Assembly (NCBI GenBank): GCA_016125975.1
Contig: JAEFCZ010000044.1
Coordinates: 1 to 64,000 of the forward strand
Length of the DNA stretch: 64,000 bases
Direction: 5' to 3'
Source of the DNA: Candidatus Nitrosopumilus sp.
GTDB lineage: Archaea; Thermoproteota; Nitrososphaeria; Nitrososphaerales; Nitrosopumilaceae
Shown: piece by piece, positions 29,258 to 40,520 of the stretch
Numbering within the stretch: the stretch's first letter is position 1
How the letters are laid out: every line of letters starts with the position of its first letter
The notes under the pieces: model-generated
Seen by the model: the letters and a program-made list of their open reading frames with translations, nothing else
Told to the model about the DNA's origin: nothing
Database searches by the model: none
Program-made: the position numbers and the translations under genes

Positions 29258-29578
29258 ATGTCAGCAACAAATGAATTTAGAATAACTCAAATCGTAGATA
29301 ATGGCCAAGTTGTACAATTAACATTAATTGAAAATGTTTCAACTGAACCAATTTCACAAAAACAAATGATTATTGAGAATGTTTCAAAAAAACTTGATTC
29401 TGAAACAAAAGAACAAGTAATGCCATTGCTAGAAGCAATAATGTCAGCCCAACCCACAGTAAACATCAAATCATATCAACAAACTCAAATTACAATAGCA
29501 ATGCCAAAATCAAGATATGAAGGAATGGGAAGACCTCAAGTAGGAAACATGATTGAAGTTAATTTAAAGAAAATTTAG
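29258..29578 (+). CDS. conserved hypothetical protein
   Basis: 106-aa ORF between two supported genes. Confidence 0.6.
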   Translation: MSATNEFRITQIVDNGQVVQLTLIENVSTEPISQKQMIIENVSKKLDSETKEQVMPLLEAIMSAQPTVNIKSYQQTQITIAMPKSRYEGMGRPQVGNMIEVNLKKI

Positions 29579-31602
29579 AGATGAGAAGTTATTTCATCAA
29601 TTGTGTATAATGGTAAAGAACAAGTAAAGTTTTTGCAAACAAAAGCAGATGTTTTGTCTTCAAATGATTTTCCAGCAAAGAAAGGATATTGAGATAAGGA
29701 AGACAGTTGATCAGGGTTCTGTATTGTGACAATAATTGAATTTGGCAAATATTCTAAAAGAACAGATTGACACAATTGAGAATTTTCAGTGTTAATGATT
29801 GTTATTTCAATTGGTTTTTCTAAATAAATCGAAATTGTGTTTAACAAATATCCAAATCCAAATGGATTTTCAGCAGCCATCTGTGCCTGAGATTCCATGA
29901 TTTTTGTAGTAACTTCTAAGAATTTTTGTTCTTGTGAAAAATGGAACAGTCTAAGCATCACAAATGCAGAAACAGAATTTCCCGATGGAAGAGACAAATC
30001 ATAATTACTCTTTGGTCTGATAATTAATTTTTCATGATTGTCAGAAGTCATATAGAAACTATTGTTTTCTGAATCCCAAAAGTGATCTACTAGATGATTA
30101 CCTAGTTTGATAGCCAATTTCAAATATTTTGGATCAGGTTCAATTTCAAACACATCTAAAAGACAGTTGACAAAATAAGAGTAATCTTCTAAATATCCAT
30201 CAATTTTTGCGGTTTTATTTTTATAAGTTCTCAATAATTTACCTTCTGAAAATAAATTATTTTCAATAAATGAAATACAAGTTTTTGCTGCATCAAGATA
30301 TCTAGAATCATTTGTCACACGATATCCTTTTGCAAATGCAGTAATCATCAATGAATTCCATGAAACTAGAATTTTGTCATCCAAACCAGGAGCAATTCGT
30401 TTGGAGCGAACTTCAAGCAATTTTTCAGAGCAGGATTGAAGAATTTCTCTAACTTTATCTTCAGTAATTCCAAAATTAAATGCGACTGTAGAGATATTCA
30501 AGTTATTACACAAAATACTATTTCCTTCCCAGTTTCCGCCATCAGTGACATCATAAAACAGACAAAAAATATCTGCATCATCACCAAGAATTTCTTTAAT
30601 TTCACTTTTTTTCCAGACATAGAATTTTCCTTCTACGCCTTCAGAATCTGCATCATATGCAGAATAAAATCCACCGTCAGGAGAAGTCATGTCACGCAAT
30701 ACAAAATCCAAAGTTTTTTTCAAAACATCAAGATAGAATGGATCTTTTGTAATTTGATATGCTTCAGCATAATTAACAGGGATTAGTGCATTATCATAGA
30801 GCATCTTTTCAAAATGAGGAACAAGCCATTTTGTGTCAGTAGCATATCTATGAAAACCACCTCCAATTTGATCAAATATACCACCATTTGCCATTTTTTT
30901 GAGAGTTTTGAGCCCAAATTCGGTAAATTTGGATAGTCCAGATAGTTTTGCATAACGAAACAAAAATGATACATTTGCAGCATTAGGGAATTTTGGTGCA
31001 GAGCCAAATCCACCATAAGTTGAATCTCCTAATTGAAACAAATTCATTGCAGCTTCATCAAGAATAGTTCGTTCTAATTTTGAAGGAGTAGAAACTTTTT
31101 CAGTTTTGTTAAGAGCATCAAGAAAGTTATCTGCAGATTTTTCAACATCTTTTGGTTTTTCCTTCCAAGCTTGCGATAATTGTCTACAGATACTTCCAAA
31201 ACCAGGACGTCCATAAGAATCCAATACGGGAAAGTAAGTTCCAACGTAGAATGGTTTTTGATCAGGAGTTAGAAAAATACTCAAAGGCCATCCACCCTGA
31301 CCAGTTGCTATCTGACAAACTTTTTGGTAAATGTCATCAATATCAGGACGTTCTTCTCTATCAACCTTAATGTTAACAAAATTTTCATTCATGAATTTTG
31401 CAACTTCATCATTTTCAAATGATTCATGAGCCATTACATGGCACCAATGACAAGAACTATACCCAATACTAAGAAAGATAGGTTTGTTTTCATCTTTAGC
31501 TTTTTTTAATGCATCATCATTCCATCCATACCAATCAACAGGATTGTTTGCATGTTGAAGAAGATAAGGACTAGTTTCATGAATTAAATTATTTTCTGCC
31601 AC
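29575..31602 (-). CDS. thioredoxin-domain protein, YyaL/SSP411 (DUF255) family
   Basis: [57 protein letters not shown]. Confidence 0.95.
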   Translation of the reverse strand: MAENNLIHETSPYLLQHANNPVDWYGWNDDALKKAKDENKPIFLSIGYSSCHWCHVMAHESFENDEVAKFMNENFVNIKVDREERPDIDDIYQKVCQIATGQGGWPLSIFLTPDQKPFYVGTYFPVLDSYGRPGFGSICRQLSQAWKEKPKDVEKSADNFLDALNKTEKVSTPSKLERTILDEAAMNLFQLGDSTYGGFGSAPKFPNAANVSFLFRYAKLSGLSKFTEFGLKTLKKMANGGIFDQIGGGFHRYATDTKWLVPHFEKMLYDNALIPVNYAEAYQITKDPFYLDVLKKTLDFVLRDMTSPDGGFYSAYDADSEGVEGKFYVWKKSEIKEILGDDADIFCLFYDVTDGGNWEGNSILCNNLNISTVAFNFGITEDKVREILQSCSEKLLEVRSKRIAPGLDDKILVSWNSLMITAFAKGYRVTNDSRYLDAAKTCISFIENNLFSEGKLLRTYKNKTAKIDGYLEDYSYFVNCLLDVFEIEPDPKYLKLAIKLGNHLVDHFWDSENNSFYMTSDNHEKLIIRPKSNYDLSLPSGNSVSAFVMLRLFHFSQEQKFLEVTTKIMESQAQMAAENPFGFGYLLNTISIYLEKPIEITIINTENSQLCQSVLLEYLPNSIIVTIQNPDQLSSLSQYPFFAGKSFEDKTSAFVCKNFTCSLPLYTIDEITSHL

Positions 31603-31632
31603 AGTTTTTCAGATTTGTTTTGATATTTGTAC

Positions 31633-31875
31633 CTAATTGGAGGTTCCCCAAATTCCTCTTCCTTCAGTTATTTCGTAAATTCTAACATTAATTTTTCCAA
31701 GCAGTTTTACTTTGGATTTGTGAGCCTTTTTATCATGACTGTAATCTTTTTTCTCAACTAATTCTTGTAATCGCTTTAGTTGTTCAAGATTGAGATTTTT
31801 GAATTCATGTTTTGAACTAGATACAAGACGTAGTAATTCCACTCTTTCTTTATCTTCATCGGTAATTTCAGGCAC
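31633..31875 (-). CDS. hypothetical protein
   Basis: 80-aa charged ORF. Confidence 0.5.
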   Translation of the reverse strand: MPEITDEDKERVELLRLVSSSKHEFKNLNLEQLKRLQELVEKKDYSHDKKAHKSKVKLLGKINVRIYEITEGRGIWGTSN

Positions 31876-31954
31876 AAAATAAGGTAATGGGTGTCCTTTA
31901 TTTTTCTAATGGACTAGGGAGAATCTTAAAATTATTTGAAAAATTCTTTCTTTC

Positions 31955-32989
31955 ATGGATAAGATGCGTGCAATGGTACTTGAAAAATGCGGAACAATTG
32001 AGACCAATCCACTAAAATTAACTCAAATCGATAGACATGAAATTAAGAGATCAAACGAAATTTTATTAAAAATTGAAGCCTGTGGGGTTTGTCACTCACA
32101 ACTTCATGGAATTGAGGGAGATTGGCAAGATATTGGAATCCCACCACAATTACCAACAGTTCCCGGACACGAAGTTGTTGGCAAAGTAGTGGAAGTAGGT
32201 CAAGATGTTACAAAATTCAAAGTTGGAGACAGAGCAGGAATCACTCCATTATTAGAAGCATGTAAAGAATGTCAATATTGTAAAGAAGGAAAAGAGTATC
32301 TTTGTGAATCATCAGTAATCCTAGGAGAATCTTTCAAAGGCGGATATACAGAATACATTACAGTTACTGAAGATTTTGCAACCAAAGTACCTGAAAATAT
32401 GAAACCAGAGTATGCAGCACCGTTATTTTGTGCAGGAATAACTGCATACAAAGCAGTAAAAGCCGCAGAACCACAAACTCATAAAAAAATCGGAGTGTTT
32501 GGAATTGGGGGTGTAGGACACATGGCAGTGCAATTTGCCAAAGTAAAAGATTGTGATGTCATAGCATTTTCAAGATCACAGAATCATCTAGATGTTGCAA
32601 AAAAATTAGGGGCAATTGACGCAATGGTATTTTCTGAAAATCAAGAAGAATTTTTAACAAAATTAAAGGAGACACATGGAATGCTTGATGCAGCAATTGT
32701 TTTTGCACCCGCAGATATAGTTACAGATACTGCAATCAAGGCAGTAAAGAAAGGAGGACTAGTAGTAATTGCAACAGTTGGAGAAAATCCAGCATTTATG
32801 GCATTTGAAGAAAAAACCATTAGAGGAACTCTAATTGGTTCAACTGCAGATATGGAAGAAGTAATCAAAATATGCAGTGAGAAAAATATCGAAGTCATTA
32901 CAGAAACATTTCCATTAGAAAGTGCAAATGAAGTTCTCAAAAAATTGAAAGATTCAGAGATTGAAGCTAGAGCAGTTTTAATTCCTTGA
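31955..32989 (+). CDS. zinc-dependent alcohol dehydrogenase family protein
   Basis: CGVCHSQLHGIEGDW, PGHEVVGKV, CKECQYCKEGKEYLC, GIGGVGHMAVQFAK. Confidence 0.93.
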   Translation: MDKMRAMVLEKCGTIETNPLKLTQIDRHEIKRSNEILLKIEACGVCHSQLHGIEGDWQDIGIPPQLPTVPGHEVVGKVVEVGQDVTKFKVGDRAGITPLLEACKECQYCKEGKEYLCESSVILGESFKGGYTEYITVTEDFATKVPENMKPEYAAPLFCAGITAYKAVKAAEPQTHKKIGVFGIGGVGHMAVQFAKVKDCDVIAFSRSQNHLDVAKKLGAIDAMVFSENQEEFLTKLKETHGMLDAAIVFAPADIVTDTAIKAVKKGGLVVIATVGENPAFMAFEEKTIRGTLIGSTADMEEVIKICSEKNIEVITETFPLESANEVLKKLKDSEIEARAVLIP

Positions 32990-33021
32990 CTAGTTAAATA
33001 TTGGAATGATGAGTTGCAGAT

Positions 33022-33174
33022 ATGAATTGTAAGCGATGTCATCATACAAACGAAGCACATGTTCCAAATGAGCAAAGCAATTCATTGATCAAAATGGGAA
33101 AATGTCAGATTCCTACGTGTACATGCCAACAATACTTGGATCCAATACAAGAAATTGATGAAGACTTGTTGTAA
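33022..33174 (+). CDS. 50-aa Cys-rich small protein
   Basis: MNCKRCHHTNEAHVPNEQSNSLIKMGKCQIPTCTCQQYLDPIQEIDEDLL*; below the ORF-track cutoff. Confidence 0.6.
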   Translation: MNCKRCHHTNEAHVPNEQSNSLIKMGKCQIPTCTCQQYLDPIQEIDEDLL

Positions 33175-33206
33175 CAATTCATATATTAAAATAATTTTAG
33201 ATATTC

Positions 33207-33440
33207 ATGGAAAAACACAAGCCATCTGATGAGATGATAAAAGAATTAGATAATTTACTATCAAAAATCAATGCCATGGAAATTGTTGCATCTGATGATT
33301 TTCAAAAAAATTCAATTAAAATCATGAGAGCATTAGTTGAAGGACAAATGCATTCAATTAATGAATTTGGACATTTGAAAAAAGCAATTGATTTGTTAAC
33401 ACTACAACTCTTTGATGTTCAAAACCAAGTCAAGAGTTAA
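33207..33440 (+). CDS. hypothetical protein
   Basis: 77-aa ORF. Confidence 0.5.
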   Translation: MEKHKPSDEMIKELDNLLSKINAMEIVASDDFQKNSIKIMRALVEGQMHSINEFGHLKKAIDLLTLQLFDVQNQVKS

Positions 33441-33960
33441 GTTTAGTGTCACTGATTCCACAACTACTACACCTATAGAGTGTAGATTTTTCTAATACTT
33501 GTTCTGCTTTCATTTCAGAACCACAACAAGGACAAGAAAATTTTTCAGAAGAGTTTTCTGATTTTCTTACAACATAATCAGGTTTTTCTTCAATAGTTTC
33601 TCCAGCGTTGCAGGGAGGATTGTAACGTACTTTTATTTTGTTTAGAACACTTTTGCGATGATCTTTGCTTGCATCAAACAAAGGCAAAATTGCAAGATAT
33701 AATGACTTTTCAGAACCTGATTTTTCAACCCAGCATTTGAAACCTGAATGTTGAACAAAAAATGACTTGTCATCAGTCTTTTCACAATCTCCAGCATAGA
33801 CAATGTTGAATCTATCCTTATCTCTTGACATAATTAAAAACACAAGTTTTTCCATTGGAGGCCCCCATTCATCAAGAGGAATAGGACCTAGGAACTCATA
33901 TTGTAGAATCTGAATGCTCAATAGAGATATTTTATTGAACTGTCTTTTCTTCTTTTCCAA
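33430..33960 (-). CDS. hypothetical protein with C-terminal zinc ribbon
   Basis: FSCPCCGSEMKAEQVLEKSTLYRCSSCG. Confidence 0.6.
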   Translation of the reverse strand: MEKKKRQFNKISLLSIQILQYEFLGPIPLDEWGPPMEKLVFLIMSRDKDRFNIVYAGDCEKTDDKSFFVQHSGFKCWVEKSGSEKSLYLAILPLFDASKDHRKSVLNKIKVRYNPPCNAGETIEEKPDYVVRKSENSSEKFSCPCCGSEMKAEQVLEKSTLYRCSSCGISDTKLNS

Positions 33961-34041
33961 AAAAATTACCTAGTGATATAGATTTGATCGCAAAATGCTA
34001 ACTTGAAAAGATTAAATTCAAGAGTAATTGATTTTTTATAA

Positions 34042-34290
34042 ATGAAAGAGCCACACAACCATGCTCAAGTAGGATATGCCATGATTGCAGTAGCAGCTTC
34101 ACTGGCAGTCATAGGAATAATAGGTTTGTTTATGGCAAATGATGTATTGTATGCAGACAATTTGCAAAGGGACAATACTGCACACTTTAACGAGTGTAAA
34201 GCAAATGATTTCAAGACTGATGGTTGTGAAAAATACTGGGACAGAATTAATAATGAAATCTCAGGAATTTATGTAGACTTGGATGAATAA
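34042..34290 (+). CDS. hypothetical membrane-anchored small protein
   Basis: One TM segment (YAMIAVAASLAVIGIIGLFMAN). Confidence 0.5.
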   Translation: MKEPHNHAQVGYAMIAVAASLAVIGIIGLFMANDVLYADNLQRDNTAHFNECKANDFKTDGCEKYWDRINNEISGIYVDLDE

Positions 34291-34293
34291 TTT

Positions 34294-34980
34294 CTAAAAT
34301 CCGTTTGAAAAGTCTTCTAGCATATTTTGATTCTTTGTCAGTCTATTCATTGCAAAAAATGCACCACCTACAATTCCTGCTTGATAAAATGTATACAAAA
34401 AGACACCAGAAGATGTTGGATCAGATTTTGTAAAGCTAAGAACTAACATAGTAACAAACACAAATGTTCCAACAGAAGTTACCATTCGGTTTAAAAATCC
34501 AGAATTCATCCCAACAATTCTTTTCGTAGCTGCTGCCATCAACGCAATACTAGTAATAATTAGAAATGTTGCACCACCATTTGCAAGAATAAAGCTGTTA
34601 AGCCATGTTAACAAACCATCTTCAAAAATTGAGACTTCAGGCATCACACTGCCACCATTTATTGCAAAGTTTACAGAGCTGAATATTCCACCAATCACAA
34701 AGAAGAACAAGAAAATTTTTACAATTGAACGTTTTATGGGACTACGAATTTCTGAAGGTTTCATGGCTCTCTCAGTAATTCTTACACCATAAAGAAATCC
34801 CACAGCCATGGCAGGAATAAACATGATGTTGATAAGAATTGGAGATTGCTTGTTGATTTCTTCAATCTGAGGATAAAAGATCAAAAAAAGTATCACTGCA
34901 AAAGAGGCAGAAGAAGCAAAAAGAATCAAACCCAAATATTTATGATTATTTGACGTATAGGAGTCAGCCCAATTATACAT
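34294..34980 (-). CDS. multi-pass membrane protein
   Basis: Multiple TM segments; FLYTFYQAGIVGGAFF resembles LLYFLYQLGITIGILGG in the 20925-21497 product. Confidence 0.6.
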   Translation of the reverse strand: MYNWADSYTSNNHKYLGLILFASSASFAVILFLIFYPQIEEINKQSPILINIMFIPAMAVGFLYGVRITERAMKPSEIRSPIKRSIVKIFLFFFVIGGIFSSVNFAINGGSVMPEVSIFEDGLLTWLNSFILANGGATFLIITSIALMAAATKRIVGMNSGFLNRMVTSVGTFVFVTMLVLSFTKSDPTSSGVFLYTFYQAGIVGGAFFAMNRLTKNQNMLEDFSNGF

Positions 34981-35085
34981 TTTATTGAATCAACTAAAAA
35001 TCATTAAAGAGCAAATCCAAAAATCATTTGGTCAAATTATCAATTCTCTTCACCCTTTTTAGGAGAAACTAAGTAAAATCGTGTA

Positions 35086-35298
35086 ATGAAAATAGGCATA
35101 TTCTTAGCAGTGATTGGAGGAATCACAGCAACATTAGGAGTGATTTTTCATCTTCAAGGTCAATCAATTGTTGGGCCAGAATCCTCATTCATGTACTCTA
35201 ATCCAAACTGGATAACATATGGATTGCAAATATCAATTATTGGAGTAATTATCACAATTGTAGGAATCATCATTAAAGTAATTATAAAACGAAATTAG
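35086..35298 (+). CDS. small membrane protein
   Basis: Two TM segments. Confidence 0.5.
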   Translation: MKIGIFLAVIGGITATLGVIFHLQGQSIVGPESSFMYSNPNWITYGLQISIIGVIITIVGIIIKVIIKRN

Positions 35299-35525
35299 TT
35301 CATTGCTCTAAGAGTAATAGTACTTCTAATTTTTTTTAGTTGTCGAATTTTTGTTGTTATTACTTCATTCATTTGTAATTGAGTGTCAGTTTCAAATTCA
35401 GCAACTACATCATAACTTCCAAAAGTCACCAGACAGTTTTTGACTTCAGGAATTTCTTTGAGTTGTGAATAAAGGAATTGTTCTTCTCCAATTTCACAAC
35501 TAATCAACATGTAGGATTTCTCCAT
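35295..35525 (-). CDS. stand-alone Lrp/AsnC RAM domain protein (paralog of 26191-26424)
   Basis: YMLISCEIGEEQFLYSQLKEIPEVKNCLVTFGSYDVVAEFE. Confidence 0.82.
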   Translation of the reverse strand: MEKSYMLISCEIGEEQFLYSQLKEIPEVKNCLVTFGSYDVVAEFETDTQLQMNEVITTKIRQLKKIRSTITLRAMN

Positions 35526-35587
35526 ATCTAAAATATTTCAAAAAGACACTAACTTAAACACATCTGAGAGAATTTTTAGAACAGATC

Positions 35588-36784
35588 TCAAAAACCGGCT
35601 TTAATTGGATCAGATGGTTTCATTATCTCCCTTAACAGGATTGTTGCAAAAGATCCTCTTGATAATGTAAACTCTACAGTATTATCACATGATGAATAAT
35701 CAGAGCAGTGTATGGCAGCTTGTCTAAATCCGCCTTCACTACTTACTTCTTGCATCTCTTTGATGAAAAAATCTTTAGGAGTCACTTCTTCTTGTTGTAG
35801 AATTTTTGAGATTTGATAATCAAATCTAGTTTTTTTGTAATAAGAATATCCAACAAAAGGTAATGCCAAATTTTGATCTAGTCCTTTTATGAATTTGCCA
35901 ATAATTCCCTTAAAATCAAAGCAAACATCACCAGATTCAGATTCAAACAAGTTTTCACCATCAGAAAATGCTGCACTCAATGATTTGTTAAAAATAAAAG
36001 ATTGGTATGCTTGAATGTAAAAACGCCTCAAAGATAAGGGGATTGCACGTACTGCACGAATAGAATCATCATGTTCAATCATTTCTTTTACGACAATTCT
36101 TTCAATATCCATTTGTGTTGGAATTTGATCAAAATACTGCTTGAAATTTTGCTTGTCAGCAAGTTTGTTTCGGATTTCATTATTTTCTTTTGAATCATAA
36201 TCAGAAGTAAAAGACAAAATTAGATCAACAGCCTTATCAAAATTTCTGTGAAGAATGGCTTTGCCTATTAGATGAGTAACAGGTCTTTTTGAACCAAATC
36301 TTTGATAACCATAAAAATTTAAAATTTTATCAAAGTCTATAAAAGAAGACAAGCCATCAGAACATTCAGAAATTTTAATTTTAAAATGATTTTCAACCAT
36401 ATCTTTTTTTGAGAGGGGTTTTTTTACAAAACCAATATTTTTTAGAGAATATTTTTCAGTTGAAAAATCTTCAATTGCTTTGCCTTTATTTCCTGAACAA
36501 ACAAACTGCTCAGTTACTGCAGACGAATCCTTTAATCCAAGAGATTTTAATCGAATTCCTTTCTTTTTAAAAATATCAGATAATGCATGATTGGTATCAA
36601 TTTTTTTCTTTTTTAGTTTGTATACAGCATAACCCTCTTCTTGATTAATTGATTTTTGAGTTTTTTCTAAAATTTTTTCAGAGACTTCAAAGTCTTCTGG
36701 GGTAACACGAATTTTTCCACCAATGCCATCAAACTTTGTACTATAATCTGAAATTCCTAGTTGAGAATCTAAATCAGGTATCAC
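35588..36784 (-). CDS. truD: tRNA pseudouridine(13) synthase TruD
   Basis: GIRLKSLGLKDSSAVTEQ, FYGYQRFGSKRPVTHLIGKAIL. Confidence 0.92.
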   Translation of the reverse strand: MIPDLDSQLGISDYSTKFDGIGGKIRVTPEDFEVSEKILEKTQKSINQEEGYAVYKLKKKKIDTNHALSDIFKKKGIRLKSLGLKDSSAVTEQFVCSGNKGKAIEDFSTEKYSLKNIGFVKKPLSKKDMVENHFKIKISECSDGLSSFIDFDKILNFYGYQRFGSKRPVTHLIGKAILHRNFDKAVDLILSFTSDYDSKENNEIRNKLADKQNFKQYFDQIPTQMDIERIVVKEMIEHDDSIRAVRAIPLSLRRFYIQAYQSFIFNKSLSAAFSDGENLFESESGDVCFDFKGIIGKFIKGLDQNLALPFVGYSYYKKTRFDYQISKILQQEEVTPKDFFIKEMQEVSSEGGFRQAAIHCSDYSSCDNTVEFTLSRGSFATILLREIMKPSDPIKAGF

Positions 36785-38388
36785 TCTATTGTCACTGTAA
36801 TGAATTTTCCAATAGCAATATCAGAAGATTGTGCTCCGACTAGAATTTTGTATGTTCCAGAAACTGCATCTTCAGACGCAGAGAGATTTGTGTGAATTGG
36901 ATGAGGGGTACCAGGAATCAATTGGAAAGATTCAGAACTATCATGAGATACCTCCACATTTAAGAAATCATGAGAAGAAGACAGGATTAAGGAGTTGCCT
37001 AAAACAGCATCAGATGATTTTGAAGAGACAATAAAGTTGAGGTGTCTGGAATCACCAGGACTAATAGAAATTGTTTCTGATTCTAATTGAATTTCAAGTG
37101 GTAATGGAACAGATGTATCGACTACTCCAATGTTGTTTTCTACCCATTCAGTAAACCAGATTTTCTCTCCATCAATAGCAAAATCAAAGATTTGTGCAAG
37201 ACCGCAATCAGCTAACATCATTCCAGTTCCAGGATCACAATCACCCCAGTAAGGGTTCTTTGAAGGAACATGGTATTCTACTAATAAGTTAGATTTTGGA
37301 TCAAATACAGAGATATTATTTGCATTTTGTTCATTGAAAATAATTCTGCCTTGTTCATCAGAATCAATCCAATAAGGTCTAGAAATTGGATTTTTAATAA
37401 CTCCTGTTTGATTTCCGTATGCACTAAGTAAAGGATCTGCAGTAATAAACTGTGTAAATTCTTCAGTTATTGGGTTAAAACTAAAGAAAGAAGAAGATGT
37501 GGTATCAGCTAACCAAATTTTTCCATCATTAGACATAGCAGCACCGTTTGGAGTGAGTAATTCAACTGGTAATTGGTAAATTTCTGTGAACATGTCACCA
37601 GCAAAGAATTCTTTTCCAGATTCTTGTACTGCATTTCGATACCCATTGTAATCAAATTTTACCAATACCCCACCTTGTTGAAATAACCAATTAGTGTACC
37701 ATACATTGTTGTTTTCATCTAAGGTGAAATCAGCAGTTACAGAATTATCAATAGGAGAAGGTAAGCTAATGTATTGAATTTCATCAGCAGATTGACCTAG
37801 ATCAAAGAATGTCAGTTTATTTCCGGTAAAGTCATTAACAATTATTTGAGAACCAGTAATTGCCAATCTTTGTGGAAGAGCGTCATCTTCAGAAGGATAT
37901 CCAAATCTATCATATTTCTCATCAATCGTAGAAAACTTCCAAACAGAATCAAATGCCTCATCAGTAAACCACACAGAACCATCTGGTGCATAATCAATAC
38001 CCCACATCATTGAACGTCCATTCTTTGGCCAAATAGGATTATCATATTCTGTAAAGGTTTCAGTGTTAGAATCAAATTTTGCTAATTTTCCAGTGTTTGT
38101 TTGTGTAAACCAAACATTACCATCATAATCAGCAACAATTGCCAAAGGGTTTGTACATTCTGTCGGAATCGAATATTCTGTCACAAAATCAGTAGACTTT
38201 GCATTTCCAGAACCACAAAATCTAGGACGATCTGTATCAGAGAAATTATCTGCAGGGGTTCCTGTAATTGTAATTTCAGGTTCTTCATTCATAGGACCAG
38301 CACCAGGCATACTTGCAGCAGTTGCCCAAAATAGTAAGCCGCCACCAAATATTACAACAAAAAATATTCCTTTATGCTGTTTTTTCAC
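36781..38388 (-). CDS. secreted beta-propeller protein, streptogramin lyase-like
   Basis: Signal/TM N-terminus and repeated NVWFTQTNTGKLAKFD / SVWFTDEAFDSVWKF / KIWFTEWVENNIGVVD blades. Confidence 0.82.
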   Translation of the reverse strand: MKKQHKGIFFVVIFGGGLLFWATAASMPGAGPMNEEPEITITGTPADNFSDTDRPRFCGSGNAKSTDFVTEYSIPTECTNPLAIVADYDGNVWFTQTNTGKLAKFDSNTETFTEYDNPIWPKNGRSMMWGIDYAPDGSVWFTDEAFDSVWKFSTIDEKYDRFGYPSEDDALPQRLAITGSQIIVNDFTGNKLTFFDLGQSADEIQYISLPSPIDNSVTADFTLDENNNVWYTNWLFQQGGVLVKFDYNGYRNAVQESGKEFFAGDMFTEIYQLPVELLTPNGAAMSNDGKIWLADTTSSSFFSFNPITEEFTQFITADPLLSAYGNQTGVIKNPISRPYWIDSDEQGRIIFNEQNANNISVFDPKSNLLVEYHVPSKNPYWGDCDPGTGMMLADCGLAQIFDFAIDGEKIWFTEWVENNIGVVDTSVPLPLEIQLESETISISPGDSRHLNFIVSSKSSDAVLGNSLILSSSHDFLNVEVSHDSSESFQLIPGTPHPIHTNLSASEDAVSGTYKILVGAQSSDIAIGKFITVTIE

Positions 38389-38433
38389 AAATAAGAAAGC
38401 AAACTTTCCTTGTTATATCTTATTCCAAAACAT

Positions 38434-38808
38434 CTAAAGTAACTTCAAATCACCAGTCACTTTATCAATCAGATTTTCAGGGGCAGGTCCAATTGAAATA
38501 CACGTGGTAGTCCCAGGAGCAATCTGCGTATGACCTGCATCAGTTACCTCAGACCAAGGAAGATTCAAATCAATTGCATGTCTCTTTACTTCTTGCAAGT
38601 CTTTAATTCCAGAAACTTTGACTACCACTTTTTCTTGTCCTCCCCACCATTGTTCATACCATTCAGGATGAGATTTTCTTACATGTTCTGCACCAAGCAC
38701 ACAAGCATGCCCTACCTGTGCAGCAATCTTTCCTTTTCCCATTTCAAGGTCAGTTCTAACAATTATCACCTGTTTGATATCACCCATACCATTATCAAAA
38801 ACAGGCAT
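38434..38808 (-). CDS. pth2: peptidyl-tRNA hydrolase 2
   Basis: KQVIIVRTDLEMGKGKIAAQVGHACVLG ... DAGHTQIAPGTTTCISIGPAP. Confidence 0.97.
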   Translation of the reverse strand: MPVFDNGMGDIKQVIIVRTDLEMGKGKIAAQVGHACVLGAEHVRKSHPEWYEQWWGGQEKVVVKVSGIKDLQEVKRHAIDLNLPWSEVTDAGHTQIAPGTTTCISIGPAPENLIDKVTGDLKLL

Positions 38809-38853
38809 AATGAAAAACTTTTGAATTAAATAATTGACAAAGAAACAAAAACT

Positions 38854-39990
38854 GTGTATTTTGATGTAGTTGTCGCAGGTGGCAGTGTTGCAGGATTACT
38901 TTGTGCAAGAGAAATAACTGCAAATAATTTTTCAGTACTAGTTATTGAAGAAGACTACGAAATAGGGACTCCAGAGCATTGTGGGGGATTAGTAAGTATT
39001 TCAGGATTAGAAGAACTTGGAGTGGTTCCATTTAGAAAAATATTTGACCATATGATAGAATCAGCTGAGATTACATCTCCAAATGGAAAGAGTTTTTTAA
39101 TAAACTCAAAAAATCAAAAAGTCATAGAGATTAGTAGAAGAGAATTAGATAAACAGATTGCTTTTCAAGCACAAAAAAATGGAGCAGTGATCAAAGTTAG
39201 AACTAGTTTTCAAGAAATGACAGAAACTGGAATCAGAACAAATGAAGAAAATATAGATTGTAAAATTTTTGTTGATGCAAGAGGGGTATCATCTCTAATT
39301 CACAAAGATAGAACAGGTATTTTATCATCTGCACAATATGAAATCTACGCAGACTGGATAAAAAAAGGAAAAATTGAAGTTATTTTTGATCAAGAAAAAT
39401 ATCCAGGATTTTTTGCATGGATAATTCCATCTAATGAAGGTAAAGGAAAAGTGGGAGTTGCAGGAAAGGGAATCAATGTTGCAGAAACAATAGATAAAAT
39501 TCTTGAAGAAAAAGGAAAATATTCTACGATTAGAAAAATTTTTGCACCAATTTGGATAAAAGGTCCAATCGAGAAATTTGTAGTAGATAATACAGTAATT
39601 GTAGGGGATGCAGCAGGTCAAGCAAAGCCAACAACTGCAGGAGGAATTTTCACTAGTGGTATGGGAGGAGTTTATGCAGGACGGGCAATAGCAGAATTTC
39701 TAAAAACAAATGACAAATCCAAACTAGAGGAATATCAAATTAGGTGGACAGACAGATTTGGAAAAGAGTTTGAAAAGCAAATTCTTACAAGAAAAATTTT
39801 AGAGAGACTTGATAATAATACAATCAATAAATTGTTTGAATCAGTTACACCAGAAATTTTAAAAGATATTTCTGAAAAAGATGATTTTGATTTTCATACT
39901 GGTTCTATTGTAAAGTTATTGGGATTGAAAGGATCAATTAAAACAGTTCAAACACTCATTGGTGGAGAATTCAAAAAATTACTTCGGTAA
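38854..39990 (+). CDS. geranylgeranyl reductase-family FAD-dependent oxidoreductase
   Basis: VVVAGGSVAGLLCAREI, EHCGGLVS, VIVGDAAGQAKPTTAGGIFTSGMGG. Confidence 0.9.
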   Translation: MYFDVVVAGGSVAGLLCAREITANNFSVLVIEEDYEIGTPEHCGGLVSISGLEELGVVPFRKIFDHMIESAEITSPNGKSFLINSKNQKVIEISRRELDKQIAFQAQKNGAVIKVRTSFQEMTETGIRTNEENIDCKIFVDARGVSSLIHKDRTGILSSAQYEIYADWIKKGKIEVIFDQEKYPGFFAWIIPSNEGKGKVGVAGKGINVAETIDKILEEKGKYSTIRKIFAPIWIKGPIEKFVVDNTVIVGDAAGQAKPTTAGGIFTSGMGGVYAGRAIAEFLKTNDKSKLEEYQIRWTDRFGKEFEKQILTRKILERLDNNTINKLFESVTPEILKDISEKDDFDFHTGSIVKLLGLKGSIKTVQTLIGGEFKKLLR

Positions 39991-40019
39991 AACACGCCTA
40001 AATTTCAAGGAAGGTATAA

Positions 40020-40512
<493 letters not shown>

Positions 40513-40520
40513 GTGATTTT

